From positions 2,232,001 through 2,296,000 of the forward strand of contig NZ_CP151767.2 in the NCBI RefSeq assembly GCF_038443705.2: 64,000 bases of DNA. The letters run 5' to 3'. This DNA comes from Yoonia sp. SS1-5. GTDB taxonomy: Bacteria; Pseudomonadota; Alphaproteobacteria; Rhodobacterales; Rhodobacteraceae. Both the position numbers and the translations under genes were made by a program. This document shows positions 1-9,101 of the stretch, in pieces; within the stretch, counting starts at the first letter, position 1, and each line of letters begins with the position of its first letter. The notes under the pieces are model-generated. The model saw only the letters and a program-made list of their open reading frames with translations, made no database searches and was not told the DNA's origin.

Positions 1-2
1 AG

Positions 3-176
3 GCCCGCGGGACGCTACCGCCAGACTTCCCGTCTTCAGATCAGGCGAAGCTGCTGTTTGACCTGCGCCAGGGTCTGGTCTTTCGCGCACGCGCCGGGTT
101 CGGTGAAGACGCGCTGCGCGCCGATATCGGCAAAGCCGTCAACGCGGTCCTGGCCCCGGCCATCGCCCAGACCTGA
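3..176 (+). CDS. C-terminal end of a TetR-like transcriptional regulator (partial)
   Basis: Only the last 57 codons lie in the window; the gene starts upstream of base 1 and ends at a TGA at 174-176. The readable end contains a stretch like AKLLFDLRQGLVFRARAG, which resembles the ligand-binding C-terminal helices of some TetR/AcrR regulators. The DNA-binding domain is outside the window, so the family call rests on a short helical tail alone. It converges on the iorB-like gene with about 32 bases between the stops. What it regulates cannot be said. Confidence 0.45.
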   Translation, partial: ARGTLPPDFPSSDQAKLLFDLRQGLVFRARAGFGEDALRADIGKAVNAVLAPAIAQT

Positions 177-208
177 ACCGCGCTGCTTATTTCGCCCGAC
201 GAGGTGCG

Positions 209-2389
209 TTAGACAAACTTTACACCGTTTTCATTCATCGGCAGCGATGCGATATGCAGACCACTGGCCACAGAAATTGCATTGGCCAATGCGGGGGCAG
301 CAGGTGGTGTTCCGGGTTCGCCGACCCCGCTGGGGGCTTCCGTCGAGGGCATGATATGCACGTCGATTGCCCCGATATCACCGATACGCAGCGGTTCGTA
401 ATCAGGAAAATTGTACTGATCGACCGCCCCGCCTGACAACGTGATCTGATCCCGCATGTTATGCCCGATCCCGTAGCCGATTGCCCCCTCCATCTGTGCC
501 TTGATCACATCGGGGTTGACCGCAATGCCGCAATCCACCGCGCAGGTAACCTTCTCGATCCGGATGCCCTCGCTGGCATTGCCGGAAATCTCGACCACCT
601 CTGCGACATAGCTGCCAAAGGATTTGTGCACCGCAATACCTTGCGCGTTTCCGGACGCAGGCGCCCCCCATCCGGCCTTTTCCGCAGCCAGCCTGAGAAC
701 GCCAGCCATGCGGGCCTGGTCCGCGCCGTCCTGCAGATATTGCAGCCGGTAGTCCACCGGGTCCTGCCCGGCAGCCTTGGCGGCCTTGTCCATCATCACT
801 TCCATCACATAGGCCGTGTGCGTGTGCCCGACGGCCCGCCACCACAGGGTGCTTGTGGCCTTCTCGGTATCGGTCAGGCCAAAGAAGGTGGCCGGTATGC
901 GATATGGGCTGTCTGCGGCCCCTTCAACAGAGCTGTGATCAACACCGTCCTTCACAATCGCCGCCTCGAATGGCGTTCCCTTCATGATGGATTGGCCGGC
1001 AATCCGGTGATCCCAGCCGACGATCTGCCCGGCAGCATCCAATCCAACGCGCACCCTATGCCCAAAGGCCGGGCGGTAATAGCCACTGCGCAGATCATCC
1101 TCGCGCGACCAGACCAGTTTCACCGGGCGGCTGCGATCCGTCATGACAAAGGCCAGCGCCGCTTCGACCTGATAATCCGCATCCGGGGTGGCGCGTCTGC
1201 CAAAGGATCCCCCTGCCAGCATCGTCTTGATCTGGATCTTTTCCATCGGAAGTTCGAAAATCTGCGCCAGCGCCATATGCGGACCTGTCGGCATTTGCGC
1301 GCCATCATGCAGGATGATCCCACCATCATCACTCGCTGCAATGGTGCAGTTCAGCGGCTCCATCGGCGCGTGCGCGAGCAGTGGGAAATAGAATGTCTCT
1401 TCAATCACCTGTTCGGCCCCGTCAATCGCGGCCTGCGTGACTGACTGATCGGTCTGTTGCACGTTGTAGGTTGGTGCGGCCTCCAATGCGGCCATGATTT
1501 CGGCCTTGATCTCGTCCGAGCCACGGGTTTCGGCAGCCGACAAATCCCATTCAACCGTGATCGCATCCCGGGCCTGCATCGCAGCCCATGTATTTTCCGC
1601 ATAGACCGCAACACCGGCCTTGTTGGGCAGAATGGCCGCCCGAATAAAACCGGTGACATCTTTGGCAGCACTGTCGTCAAAACCGGTCGCAAGGCCGCCG
1701 CGTTGTTCAGGGCGGGCGATCATGGCGACCATCTGGTTTGGCAGGTGCAGATCCATCGCAAACATCGCCGATCCATTGACCTTGATCGGGCTGTCCAGAC
1801 GACGCGTGTCAGGATTGCCGATCAGCCGGAATTCCGACGGGTCTTTCAAAGTCGGCGCCTCGGGCGGGGTGACAAGGGCCGCAGCTTCGACGAACTCGCC
1901 CAAAGGCGCAGATTGATCTGCCCCGATCACAACACCGTCCTCGATGCGCAGGGAAGACGGATCAACGGCCCAACTGTCGGCAGCAGCGGTCAGGATCATC
2001 TCGCGCGCGGCTGCTCCGGCTGTCCGGTATTGCATGAAGGAATTGGCCATCGCGGTTGAGCCGCCGGTCCCCTGAAACCCGCCAAAGAACAGGTTGGCGT
2101 AAATCTCGGGGTTCGAGGGCGCAAATTCATAGGCGATCTGATCCATGCGCAGGCCGATTTCCTCGGCGATCAGTGTCGACAGGCCGGTGGCCGGGCCCTG
2201 CCCCATTTCGAAATGCTTGATCATCGCCGTGACAGTGCCATCAGCCCCGATTTTGACGAAGGGGTTCAGCATCGGATCCGGCGATCCGGTAGCGGCAATC
2301 GCCCCATCGGGCCGGACGCCAACAAGCAGGATTGCCCCGGCAGAGGCGGCGGTTTTCAGAAAATTGCGGCGTGATGTTGTCAGGGTCAT
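209..2389 (-). CDS. iorB: Molybdopterin-binding large subunit of an isoquinoline 1-oxidoreductase-like / xanthine dehydrogenase-family hydroxylase
   Basis: A 726-residue catalytic subunit of a two-subunit molybdenum hydroxylase, which hydroxylates N-heterocycles or oxidises aldehydes using water. The N-terminus carries a twin-arginine signal (SRRNFLK at about residues 6-12) followed by a hydrophobic stretch, so periplasmic export by Tat is expected, as for IorB-type enzymes. The motifs GGSFGRR and GVGEPGTPP are typical of molybdopterin-binding subunits. I chose the ATG at 2389 because it gives the Tat signal at the N-terminus and lies one base after the stop of the iron-sulphur subunit gene; a longer frame reading into that gene is not credible. 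The substrate is unknown. Confidence 0.88.
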   Translation of the reverse strand: MTLTTSRRNFLKTAASAGAILLVGVRPDGAIAATGSPDPMLNPFVKIGADGTVTAMIKHFEMGQGPATGLSTLIAEEIGLRMDQIAYEFAPSNPEIYANLFFGGFQGTGGSTAMANSFMQYRTAGAAAREMILTAAADSWAVDPSSLRIEDGVVIGADQSAPLGEFVEAAALVTPPEAPTLKDPSEFRLIGNPDTRRLDSPIKVNGSAMFAMDLHLPNQMVAMIARPEQRGGLATGFDDSAAKDVTGFIRAAILPNKAGVAVYAENTWAAMQARDAITVEWDLSAAETRGSDEIKAEIMAALEAAPTYNVQQTDQSVTQAAIDGAEQVIEETFYFPLLAHAPMEPLNCTIAASDDGGIILHDGAQMPTGPHMALAQIFELPMEKIQIKTMLAGGSFGRRATPDADYQVEAALAFVMTDRSRPVKLVWSREDDLRSGYYRPAFGHRVRVGLDAAGQIVGWDHRIAGQSIMKGTPFEAAIVKDGVDHSSVEGAADSPYRIPATFFGLTDTEKATSTLWWRAVGHTHTAYVMEVMMDKAAKAAGQDPVDYRLQYLQDGADQARMAGVLRLAAEKAGWGAPASGNAQGIAVHKSFGSYVAEVVEISGNASEGIRIEKVTCAVDCGIAVNPDVIKAQMEGAIGYGIGHNMRDQITLSGGAVDQYNFPDYEPLRIGDIGAIDVHIMPSTEAPSGVGEPGTPPAAPALANAISVASGLHIASLPMNENGVKFV

Positions 2390-2390
2390 C

Positions 2391-2855
2391 TTAAGCCTCC
2401 AGAATTTCTGCGGCGCGCTGGATGCCCGCCCGGATACGTTGATAGGTCGCGCAGCGACAGGCGTTGCCATACATGTAGCTGTCAATTTCATCCGCCGTGG
2501 GCTTGGGGTTTTCCGATAGCAGCCCCACCGCCGACATGATCTGCCCGGACTGGCAATACCCGCATTGGACAACGTCCAACTCGACCCAAGCCTGCTGTAC
2601 CGCCGCCCCTATCGTGTTGTCCTGCATGGCTTCGATTGTGGTGATCTCGGCGCCATCCACGTCCTCGATATAGGTCTGGCAGGATCGCACGGGCGCCCCA
2701 TCGACATGCACTGTGCATGCGCCGCACGATGCCACGCCACATCCGAATTTCGTGCCCGTCATTTGCAGCTCGTCACGGATCACCCATAATAGCGGCGTGC
2801 CTGCGTCTGACTGAACCTCGCGGTCCTTTCCGTTCAATTTCAGTGAATATGCCAT
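2391..2855 (-). CDS. iorA: [2Fe-2S] small subunit of the isoquinoline 1-oxidoreductase-like enzyme
   Basis: A 154-residue protein with the two iron-sulphur modules of molybdenum hydroxylase small subunits: an N-terminal plant-ferredoxin-like cluster (CGVASCGAC then a later Cys) and a C-terminal helical cluster (CGYCQSGQ and CRCATYQ). It passes electrons from the molybdenum subunit encoded immediately downstream, and the two genes form one transcription unit. The ATG at 2855 has GGGAG about ten bases upstream; an in-frame ATG at 2864 would add three residues but sits almost on top of that GGGAG. Lacking its own signal peptide, the subunit is probably carried across the membrane with the Tat-signal-bearing partner. 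Confidence 0.9.
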   Translation of the reverse strand: MAYSLKLNGKDREVQSDAGTPLLWVIRDELQMTGTKFGCGVASCGACTVHVDGAPVRSCQTYIEDVDGAEITTIEAMQDNTIGAAVQQAWVELDVVQCGYCQSGQIMSAVGLLSENPKPTADEIDSYMYGNACRCATYQRIRAGIQRAAEILEA

Positions 2856-3177
2856 GGTCGTCATGCTCCCATTGTTATGTCTGCGCACAACTTAAGATAG
2901 CGCGGTTTCACGATGCGACCATGCGCGAAAACCGATTGCTCAAGGCACTGCCGATATGTTGGACCGCGACAGCCTGCCGCGCAAAAAACTGCCGCTAGGT
3001 CAAGACAGGCCTGACAAGCGCAGCCCAAATTGCTATCAAGTCACCAGAATCATGACGGAGAGATGATGATGGAGCATTTTGGGATCCCGCAACTACGATC
3101 GTAGGCCGGCCCTGAAATGGTGGCCACGTGCCACTTAATTCCATCATTTTTATTTCTTTTGCCCGTTGGAGGGCACC
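2856..3177. other. Divergent intergenic region between iorAB and the ABC exporter gene
   Basis: About 320 bases with no credible gene. It should hold the promoters of iorAB (leftward) and of the ABC exporter (rightward). Two perfect palindromes stand out: GGGATCCC at 3081-3088 and CTACGATCGTAG at 3093-3104. A further GGCCACGTGCC-like symmetric patch is near 3122. Any of these could be an operator, but I recognise none as a known site. Confidence 0.4.
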
Positions 3178-5010
3178 ATGTTTCGCAAATTCGAAAACCT
3201 CGTCAATCCTTTCCCCGTCCTGTCGCATGACACACCGCCTGCGACTTTGTGGGCCTATATCCGCACCCAGCTGAAACCATTTCACCGGTATCTGCCCTGG
3301 ATGGCCCTGACCGGCTTTCTGGTCGCGCTTATGGAAAGTGGCCTGATCTTTTATTCAGGCCGCCTGATCGACCTGATGAACCAGACCGGCCCTGCGGTCT
3401 TTTGGCAGACACACAGGGTCGAGGTGATCCTGATCGTGCTGTTTGTCCTGTTTTTCAGGCCATTGCTGATCACGTTCAACCACCTGTTTCTGGAACAGAC
3501 CCTTGCATCCAACATGCAGGAACAAGCCCGCTGGCGCGCGCACCGACACCTGTTGGGTCAGTCGTCGTCATTCTTTCAGAATGATTTTGCGGGCCGGTTA
3601 AGCAATCGGGTCATGCAGATCGGCCCGGCCATCGAAGACAGCACATATATGGCATTCGAGGGCATCTGGTTTTCGGTGACCTACATTATCGGGGCGATCC
3701 TTATTCTTAGCCAGATCGACTGGCGTTTGGGACTGCCCCTGACACTCTGGCTGGTGGTTTATATTCTGTATGTCCGCCGGATTGCTGTGCGCGTCGCATC
3801 GGCATCGGAAAAATGGTCAGATGCACGGTCACTGGTGACGGGCCGGATCGTTGACGCCTATGCAAATATCGAGACGGTCAAGCTGTTCTCGCATGGCAAT
3901 CGGGAAGAGGCATATGCCTTGTCTGCCCTGCGCCGGCTACGGCTGCGCTTTCAGCGCTTTCTGCGGCTGATGACCGAACTTGCCTTTGGCCTGAACGCCA
4001 TCAACGGGATGCTGATGGTTGGCGTTGTGGGCCCTGCCGTGTGGCTCTGGACCCAAGGAATCGTCACCGTTGGCGAGGTCGCCGCCGCATCGGCGCTGAC
4101 CATCCGGCTGAACGGGATGAGTGGCTGGATCATGTGGGTCACGATCCGCCTGTTCGAGCATGCCGGCGTGATCCGCGAAGGGCTCCGCTCGATTGCGAAG
4201 CCGCAGAATGTGGTGGATGCGGCAGATGCAGCCCCCTTGGTAGTGCGCGACGCGCAGATCGAAATCCAGGGCCTGACCCACCATTATGGCAAGGGTCACG
4301 GCGGTCTGGACAACGTATCTCTGACGATCCCCGCCGGACAAAAGGTTGGCCTGATCGGCCGGTCGGGTGCGGGCAAGTCAAGTCTGGTGAACCTGTTGCT
4401 GCGCTTTCGCGATGCTGAAAAGGGCCAGATCCTGATTGATGGGCAATCGGTTGGCGACGTCAGTCAGGACAGCCTGCGCAGCCAGATCGGCATGGTCACG
4501 CAGGACAGTTCGCTGCTGCACCGGTCCGTGCGCGCAAACGTCCTTTATGGCAACCCGACCGCCACCGAGGCCGAGATGATCACCGCCGCCAAACGGGCCG
4601 AAGCGCATGAGTTCATTCAGGAACTGCGCGATCCCGAGGGCCGGTCGGGCTATGATGCGCAAGTTGGTGAACGTGGGGTCAAACTGTCGGGTGGTCAACG
4701 TCAGCGGATCGCCATTGCCCGTGTCATCCTGAAAGATGCGCCGATCCTGATACTGGACGAGGCCACATCCGCGCTTGATAGCGAGGTCGAAGCCGCCATC
4801 CAGAAAACCCTGTATGGTGTGATGGAGGGCAAGACCGTCATTGCCATTGCGCACCGGCTGTCCACGATCGCGCAGATGGATCGGATTGTCGTTCTCGATC
4901 AGGGCAAGGTCGTCGAAGACGGCACGCATGCCGACCTGCTGGCACAAGAGGGGCTTTATGCGCAGCTATGGTCGCGCCAATCAGGCGGGTTTTTGGACAC
5001 AACCGATTGA
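3178..5010 (+). CDS. ABC transporter, fused permease and ATP-binding protein (exporter type)
   Basis: A 610-residue half-transporter. The N-terminal half carries about six hydrophobic segments of a type-1 ABC exporter membrane domain. The C-terminal half is a full nucleotide-binding domain with Walker A GRSGAGKSS (Lys near residue 400), signature LSGGQRQR, Walker B ILILDEATSALDSE and the switch His in AHRLS. It probably works as a homodimer exporting a lipid, peptide or drug-like substrate. The ATG at 3178 has GGAGGG just upstream; a TTG four codons earlier is less likely. No partner gene is adjacent and the substrate cannot be told from sequence. Confidence 0.88.
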   Translation: MFRKFENLVNPFPVLSHDTPPATLWAYIRTQLKPFHRYLPWMALTGFLVALMESGLIFYSGRLIDLMNQTGPAVFWQTHRVEVILIVLFVLFFRPLLITFNHLFLEQTLASNMQEQARWRAHRHLLGQSSSFFQNDFAGRLSNRVMQIGPAIEDSTYMAFEGIWFSVTYIIGAILILSQIDWRLGLPLTLWLVVYILYVRRIAVRVASASEKWSDARSLVTGRIVDAYANIETVKLFSHGNREEAYALSALRRLRLRFQRFLRLMTELAFGLNAINGMLMVGVVGPAVWLWTQGIVTVGEVAAASALTIRLNGMSGWIMWVTIRLFEHAGVIREGLRSIAKPQNVVDAADAAPLVVRDAQIEIQGLTHHYGKGHGGLDNVSLTIPAGQKVGLIGRSGAGKSSLVNLLLRFRDAEKGQILIDGQSVGDVSQDSLRSQIGMVTQDSSLLHRSVRANVLYGNPTATEAEMITAAKRAEAHEFIQELRDPEGRSGYDAQVGERGVKLSGGQRQRIAIARVILKDAPILILDEATSALDSEVEAAIQKTLYGVMEGKTVIAIAHRLSTIAQMDRIVVLDQGKVVEDGTHADLLAQEGLYAQLWSRQSGGFLDTTD

Positions 5011-5175
5011 TCCATCCTGGCTGTGGCGATCCGGCAATCACGCCGGGTCGCCTAACGCGGCCTTGAAAGAAGTTGCCCAAAAACTGAACAAGTGTTCTTT
5101 TTTAGCCGCCAATTCGTGCAAAAATGTGCTGACGGGGTTGGTCCCGGTGCAGGCTTCGTGATTGCATAGGCACGG

Positions 5176-6963
5176 ATGATTTTTCATCCCAAGACAGGTA
5201 TCAAGACGCAAATGGACCAACCCTCCCCCTCATTCAGCCGCACCCTGTCCGCACGGGTGGCCCGCATTTACCCCGATCTGGACGCCGATATTCTCGCCAG
5301 CAAGATCATTGATGCGTTCTGGCCCGAGGGGACACATCGCCGCAAACGCGGCCGGACGCCCAGCAACGCCCTGTGGTCGCAGTCAGATGCGCTGTTGATC
5401 ACCTACGGCAATTCCCTGATCGACGGGATGCATAAGCCGCTGGATCTGATGAACGACTTTCTTCGCCGGTATCTGCGCGGATCGCTGAACGGCGTGCATA
5501 TTCTGCCGTTTTTTCCGTTTACCTCTGACGATGGATTTGCGGTTTCGGATTTCCGCGCGGTCAATCCGCAATTGGGCGACTGGCCGGACATCAACCGCAT
5601 CGCGGATGAATTCAAACTGATGTCCGATCTGGTGCTGAACCATGTCTCAAGTCAGGGCAACTGGTTCAACGCCTACCGGCAGGGGCAGCCGCCTTATGAC
5701 AAGTTCTTTTTCGAGGCCTCGCCTGACGATGACCTCAGCATGGTGGTCCGCCCCCGGACCACCCCGCTCTTGCGCGAGGTTGAAACGATCAATGGCCCTC
5801 GTCACGTCTGGTGCACGTTCAGCCATGATCAGATTGATGTTGATTTCCGCAATCCCGAGGTGCTGCTTGAATTCCTGCGGATCATCCGCCTGCATGTCGA
5901 TAACGGGGTCGAAATTATTCGGCTGGATGCGGTCGCATTTGTCTGGAAGGAAGTTGGATCGCCCTCAATCCACCTGCGCCAGACCCATGAAATCGTCAAG
6001 CTGCTCCGCCTGCTGTGCGATTTTGCCCAGGAACCAATCATCCTGCTGACCGAAACCAATGTGCCGAAAGCCGAGAACCTCAGTTATTTCGGCAACCGGG
6101 ACGAAGCCCATGTCATCTACAACTTTCCCCTGCCGCCTCTGATCCTGCACGCGATGATGTCCGGCACCGCCAAACACCTCGCGAAATGGCAGCGCGCAAT
6201 GCCACCTGCGCCGCTGGGATGCGCCTATCTGAATTTCACGGCCAGCCATGACGGGATCGGCATGCGCCCGGCCGAGGGCCTGTTATCGCCTGATGATCAG
6301 GCAGCTGTCATTGCAACGGTTAAGGATGTCGGCGGATTGGTATCCATGCGCGCCCTGCCTGACGGCGGCGAGGCACCGTATGAGCTGAATACAACCTTCT
6401 TTGCCGCGATGAGCCAGACCTTCGCCGGCCCCGATGCCTATCATATCCCCCGTTTCATTTGCTCGCAGACCATCGTGATGTCGCTCGAGGGTATTCCGGC
6501 GTTCTACATCCACTCCCTTCTTGCCACGCCAAACGACCATGACAGCGTCGAAAAGCGCGGCATGAACAGGGCGATCAACCGGCACCGGTGGGATTACCCG
6601 ACGCTCCGCACGCTTTTGGATGACCCGGGCAGTCCGCAATCATCCGTGATGAACGCCCTGCGTGATCTGTTGCGCATTCGCAAGGCGCAACCGGCCTTTC
6701 ACCCCAATGCCACCCAATTTACCGTGCGCACCGGCGATGAACGCGTCTTTGCCTTATGGCGGCAAAGCCTTGATCGCCGCCAGTCCATCTTTGCCCTGCA
6801 CAATGTCAGCGCAGAAGAGGTCATAATTCCGGTGGTCAGCCTGAACCTGATCGCGGATGAACATTGGGCTGATTTGCTATCTGACGATCAGGGCTGGTCA
6901 GAAGACGATGACATTGTTCTGGCGCCCTACCAATGCCGCTGGATCAGCAACATGCCAGGGTAG
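5176..6963 (+). CDS. ggaP: GH13_18 sugar phosphorylase, probable glucosylglycerate phosphorylase
   Basis: A 595-residue (beta/alpha)8 glycoside phosphorylase of the sucrose-phosphorylase subfamily. The expected nucleophile is Asp 251 in IIRLDAV, the acid/base Glu 293 in LLTETNVP, and the stabilising Asp 359 in TASHDGIG. It resembles E. coli YcjM and the glucosylglycerate phosphorylases, sharing blocks such as LLPF-P-SSDDGF, VRPR and HLW-TFS-DQID, more than true sucrose phosphorylases. It converges, with a seven-base gap, on genes for glucosyl-3-phosphoglycerate synthase and phosphatase, which strongly favours glucosylglycerate plus phosphate giving glucose-1-phosphate and glycerate. Start 5176 is uncertain; ATG 5212 is the alternative and neither has a strong ribosome binding site. 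Confidence 0.82.
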   Translation: MIFHPKTGIKTQMDQPSPSFSRTLSARVARIYPDLDADILASKIIDAFWPEGTHRRKRGRTPSNALWSQSDALLITYGNSLIDGMHKPLDLMNDFLRRYLRGSLNGVHILPFFPFTSDDGFAVSDFRAVNPQLGDWPDINRIADEFKLMSDLVLNHVSSQGNWFNAYRQGQPPYDKFFFEASPDDDLSMVVRPRTTPLLREVETINGPRHVWCTFSHDQIDVDFRNPEVLLEFLRIIRLHVDNGVEIIRLDAVAFVWKEVGSPSIHLRQTHEIVKLLRLLCDFAQEPIILLTETNVPKAENLSYFGNRDEAHVIYNFPLPPLILHAMMSGTAKHLAKWQRAMPPAPLGCAYLNFTASHDGIGMRPAEGLLSPDDQAAVIATVKDVGGLVSMRALPDGGEAPYELNTTFFAAMSQTFAGPDAYHIPRFICSQTIVMSLEGIPAFYIHSLLATPNDHDSVEKRGMNRAINRHRWDYPTLRTLLDDPGSPQSSVMNALRDLLRIRKAQPAFHPNATQFTVRTGDERVFALWRQSLDRRQSIFALHNVSAEEVIIPVVSLNLIADEHWADLLSDDQGWSEDDDIVLAPYQCRWISNMPG

Positions 6964-6970
6964 TCGCCCC

Positions 6971-8191
6971 TTACGCAAATTCTTCGGCATCGGCCGCCGC
7001 CGCCTTTTGCATATCCTGCATGAATGACGGATCGGCCGCGTGGACGCGGTTCCATGTGGGAATGAACGGCGTTTCGTGCGGGTTCTCCAGAAAGAACTGA
7101 CCGGCGCGCATGATGTTGTTTGCAAACAGCTCGATAGATGCCTCCTCGGAGTGCCGGTCAATTGTCAGCCCGTTCATCTTGGCGTCGCTGTAATAGGCTT
7201 CGAGCAAATCAAGCGCGCTGCGGTAATAGGTGGCTTTGAGGGTTCGGAAGACGTTGTTGGTAAAGACCGTCCCATCCGCTGCCAGCTTGCGAAAGATCGC
7301 CTTGCAGATATCCGTCGACATCCGGTTCAGACCAGTTTGCGCATCCTCGGGGCTAAGCGTCTGGTGCTTGTGGTCATAGGCATCCGCGATCTCGACCTGA
7401 CACACGGCCTTTGGGGCCAGATTGCGCCAGGCCTCTGACAGAACCCCGATTTCCAGCCCCCAATCAGAGGGGATCCGCAGGTCCGGCAGGATATTGGTAC
7501 GCATCGCAAATTCGCCCGATAGCGGATACCTGAAACTGCGCAGATAATCGAGATAGTCGCGATCCCCCACCACACGTTTCAGCGCAATCAAGAGCGGGCT
7601 GACCAGCAGCCGGGTCACTCGCCCGTTCAACTGCGCGCCGCCGATCCGGGCATAATACCCCTTGGCCACCTGATAGGGGAATGTCGGGTTGGCCACGGGA
7701 TAGATCAGCCGCGCCAGCATCTCGTTGGTATAGGTGAGGATATCACAATCATGGATCGCCATCACCGCGCTGTCCTGGCAGCCAATCAGGTATCCCAGCG
7801 AGGACCAGACATTCTTGCCCTTCCCCTGTTCGCTGGGCGCCAACCCCATATCCACCAGCCGGGCCTCAAGCGTTTTCATCCGCGGGCTGTCATTCCAGAT
7901 AACGATATGGTTCTGCCCCAGCTCGGAAAAGAACGCCTTTGCATGGCGAAACTGGGCTTCATCCGCCCGGTCCAGACCGATGATAATGCGATGCAGATAG
8001 GTGACCTTGGCCAGCTCTGCCAGAATGTTCGGCATCGCCTCTGTTTCCAGCTCGGAATAAAGACAGGGCAGGATCAATGACATCTTGCGGGTCTGTGCGA
8101 AGGTTTCCAACTCGTAGGTCATCTCGGCATGAGATCGCGTGCGCAGATTATGCAGGGTCGCAATGTTTCCGTTCTGGTGAAAATCAACCAT
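6971..8191 (-). CDS. gpgS: Glucosyl-3-phosphoglycerate synthase (GT81-type glycosyltransferase)
   Basis: A 406-residue GT-A glycosyltransferase expected to transfer glucose from a nucleotide sugar to 3-phosphoglycerate, the first step of glucosylglycerate synthesis. Visible features are the N-terminal nucleotide-binding segment (SLILPCLYSE), a DCD metal motif in AIHDCDILT, and the blocks GRVTRLLVSPLL, PLSGEFAMR and WGLEIGVL, which mirror mycobacterial GpgS. AGGAACGG lies about nine bases before the ATG. Its start overlaps the stop of the upstream phosphatase gene by eight bases, so the two are translationally coupled. Glucosylglycerate is a compatible solute made under salt stress or nitrogen limitation. 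Confidence 0.85.
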   Translation of the reverse strand: MVDFHQNGNIATLHNLRTRSHAEMTYELETFAQTRKMSLILPCLYSELETEAMPNILAELAKVTYLHRIIIGLDRADEAQFRHAKAFFSELGQNHIVIWNDSPRMKTLEARLVDMGLAPSEQGKGKNVWSSLGYLIGCQDSAVMAIHDCDILTYTNEMLARLIYPVANPTFPYQVAKGYYARIGGAQLNGRVTRLLVSPLLIALKRVVGDRDYLDYLRSFRYPLSGEFAMRTNILPDLRIPSDWGLEIGVLSEAWRNLAPKAVCQVEIADAYDHKHQTLSPEDAQTGLNRMSTDICKAIFRKLAADGTVFTNNVFRTLKATYYRSALDLLEAYYSDAKMNGLTIDRHSEEASIELFANNIMRAGQFFLENPHETPFIPTWNRVHAADPSFMQDMQKAAAADAEEFA

Positions 8192-8987
8192 GATTGTCCG
8201 TTCCTGTCTGTATCTCTAATTCTGCCAGTAAGCCGCGCATCGCTGTATTCCAGCCGCGCGGGCCCGTTTCGATGGTGCGGCGGATGCGGCCCTCGGCCTC
8301 GCCCCGCAAAGGGGGAAGTGGCGGGCGATGCGGGTTTGCAACCACGATACCGATATCTGCCGTTTCCAGCATCTCGATATCATTGGGCGCATCGCCCAGT
8401 GCGATAGTGCGATGCGGTTTGTACTGCGCGATGACCGCCGCCATTTGGTCCGCCTTTGTCTTGCCGAAAGACAGGGTCAGAAAACGGCCACCCTCCCGGC
8501 CCTGGATATCATGCGCAGCCAGCGTCTTCAGAAAACGACTATGGGCTGTCGTGTCGCCCGTCCAAAGGCCCGGCTCTGAATGGCGCCGGTCCTTTGCTTG
8601 GGCTGCCGCCGCCGCCGCAAGCCCCGTTATATCCTGCACCTCAGCCACGCTCATATCGCCAAAGCCGCGAAACCCTGCGCGCAGATCATCTGGCAATTTG
8701 TCAAGGACGGCACGAATTTCATCATATGGCGATGACCCAGCATTGTCAGACATCGCCGACAGCAGGCCAGCCCCGTTTTCGACAATGGCCGGCCAATCCC
8801 CCAACCCCATATCGGCCTGCAAAACGCCGATCTCGGCCGCCGTTTTGCTGCTGGCCAGAATGACACCTGCACCACAATCACTCAACGCTTGCAACGCGGG
8901 CCGCGCAGCGGACCAATCATAGGTATCATGATCAAGCAATGTCCCGTCCAGATCGCTGAAAACAAGAAGAGGGGGACGTTTCTGCAT
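8184..8987 (-). CDS. HAD-IIB phosphatase, glucosyl-/mannosyl-3-phosphoglycerate phosphatase family
   Basis: A 267-residue HAD hydrolase. Motif I is FSDLDGTLLD near the N-terminus, motif II is a Ser in ILASSKT, and the C-terminal Asp cluster is ALGDAPNDIEML. This matches the mannosyl-3-phosphoglycerate phosphatase family, which also dephosphorylates glucosyl-3-phosphoglycerate. As the gene ahead of gpgS it should carry out the second step of glucosylglycerate formation. The ATG at 8987 puts motif I about ten residues from the N-terminus as in homologues; a longer frame to 9035 only adds unrelated residues. The sugar (glucosyl rather than mannosyl) is inferred from the GT81 partner. Confidence 0.85.
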   Translation of the reverse strand: MQKRPPLLVFSDLDGTLLDHDTYDWSAARPALQALSDCGAGVILASSKTAAEIGVLQADMGLGDWPAIVENGAGLLSAMSDNAGSSPYDEIRAVLDKLPDDLRAGFRGFGDMSVAEVQDITGLAAAAAAQAKDRRHSEPGLWTGDTTAHSRFLKTLAAHDIQGREGGRFLTLSFGKTKADQMAAVIAQYKPHRTIALGDAPNDIEMLETADIGIVVANPHRPPLPPLRGEAEGRIRRTIETGPRGWNTAMRGLLAELEIQTGTDNHG

Positions 8988-9101
8988 GGCCCCAGTGTCC
9001 TGCGCCTGCGGGTCGGCTGCAAGGCCGAAAATCAAATACGGATCAAGGATGTTTTAACTTCGAACAATTATGGAATTGGCGAGCTTCAAACAGGATCCGG
9101 C

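Noticed and set aside
461..1444. A 327-codon rightward open frame
   Set aside because: It is antisense to iorB with no recognisable motif.
5176..6963. GH13 enzyme as sucrose phosphorylase
   Set aside because: The sequence is nearer the YcjM/glucosylglycerate phosphorylase type and the neighbours make glucosylglycerate.
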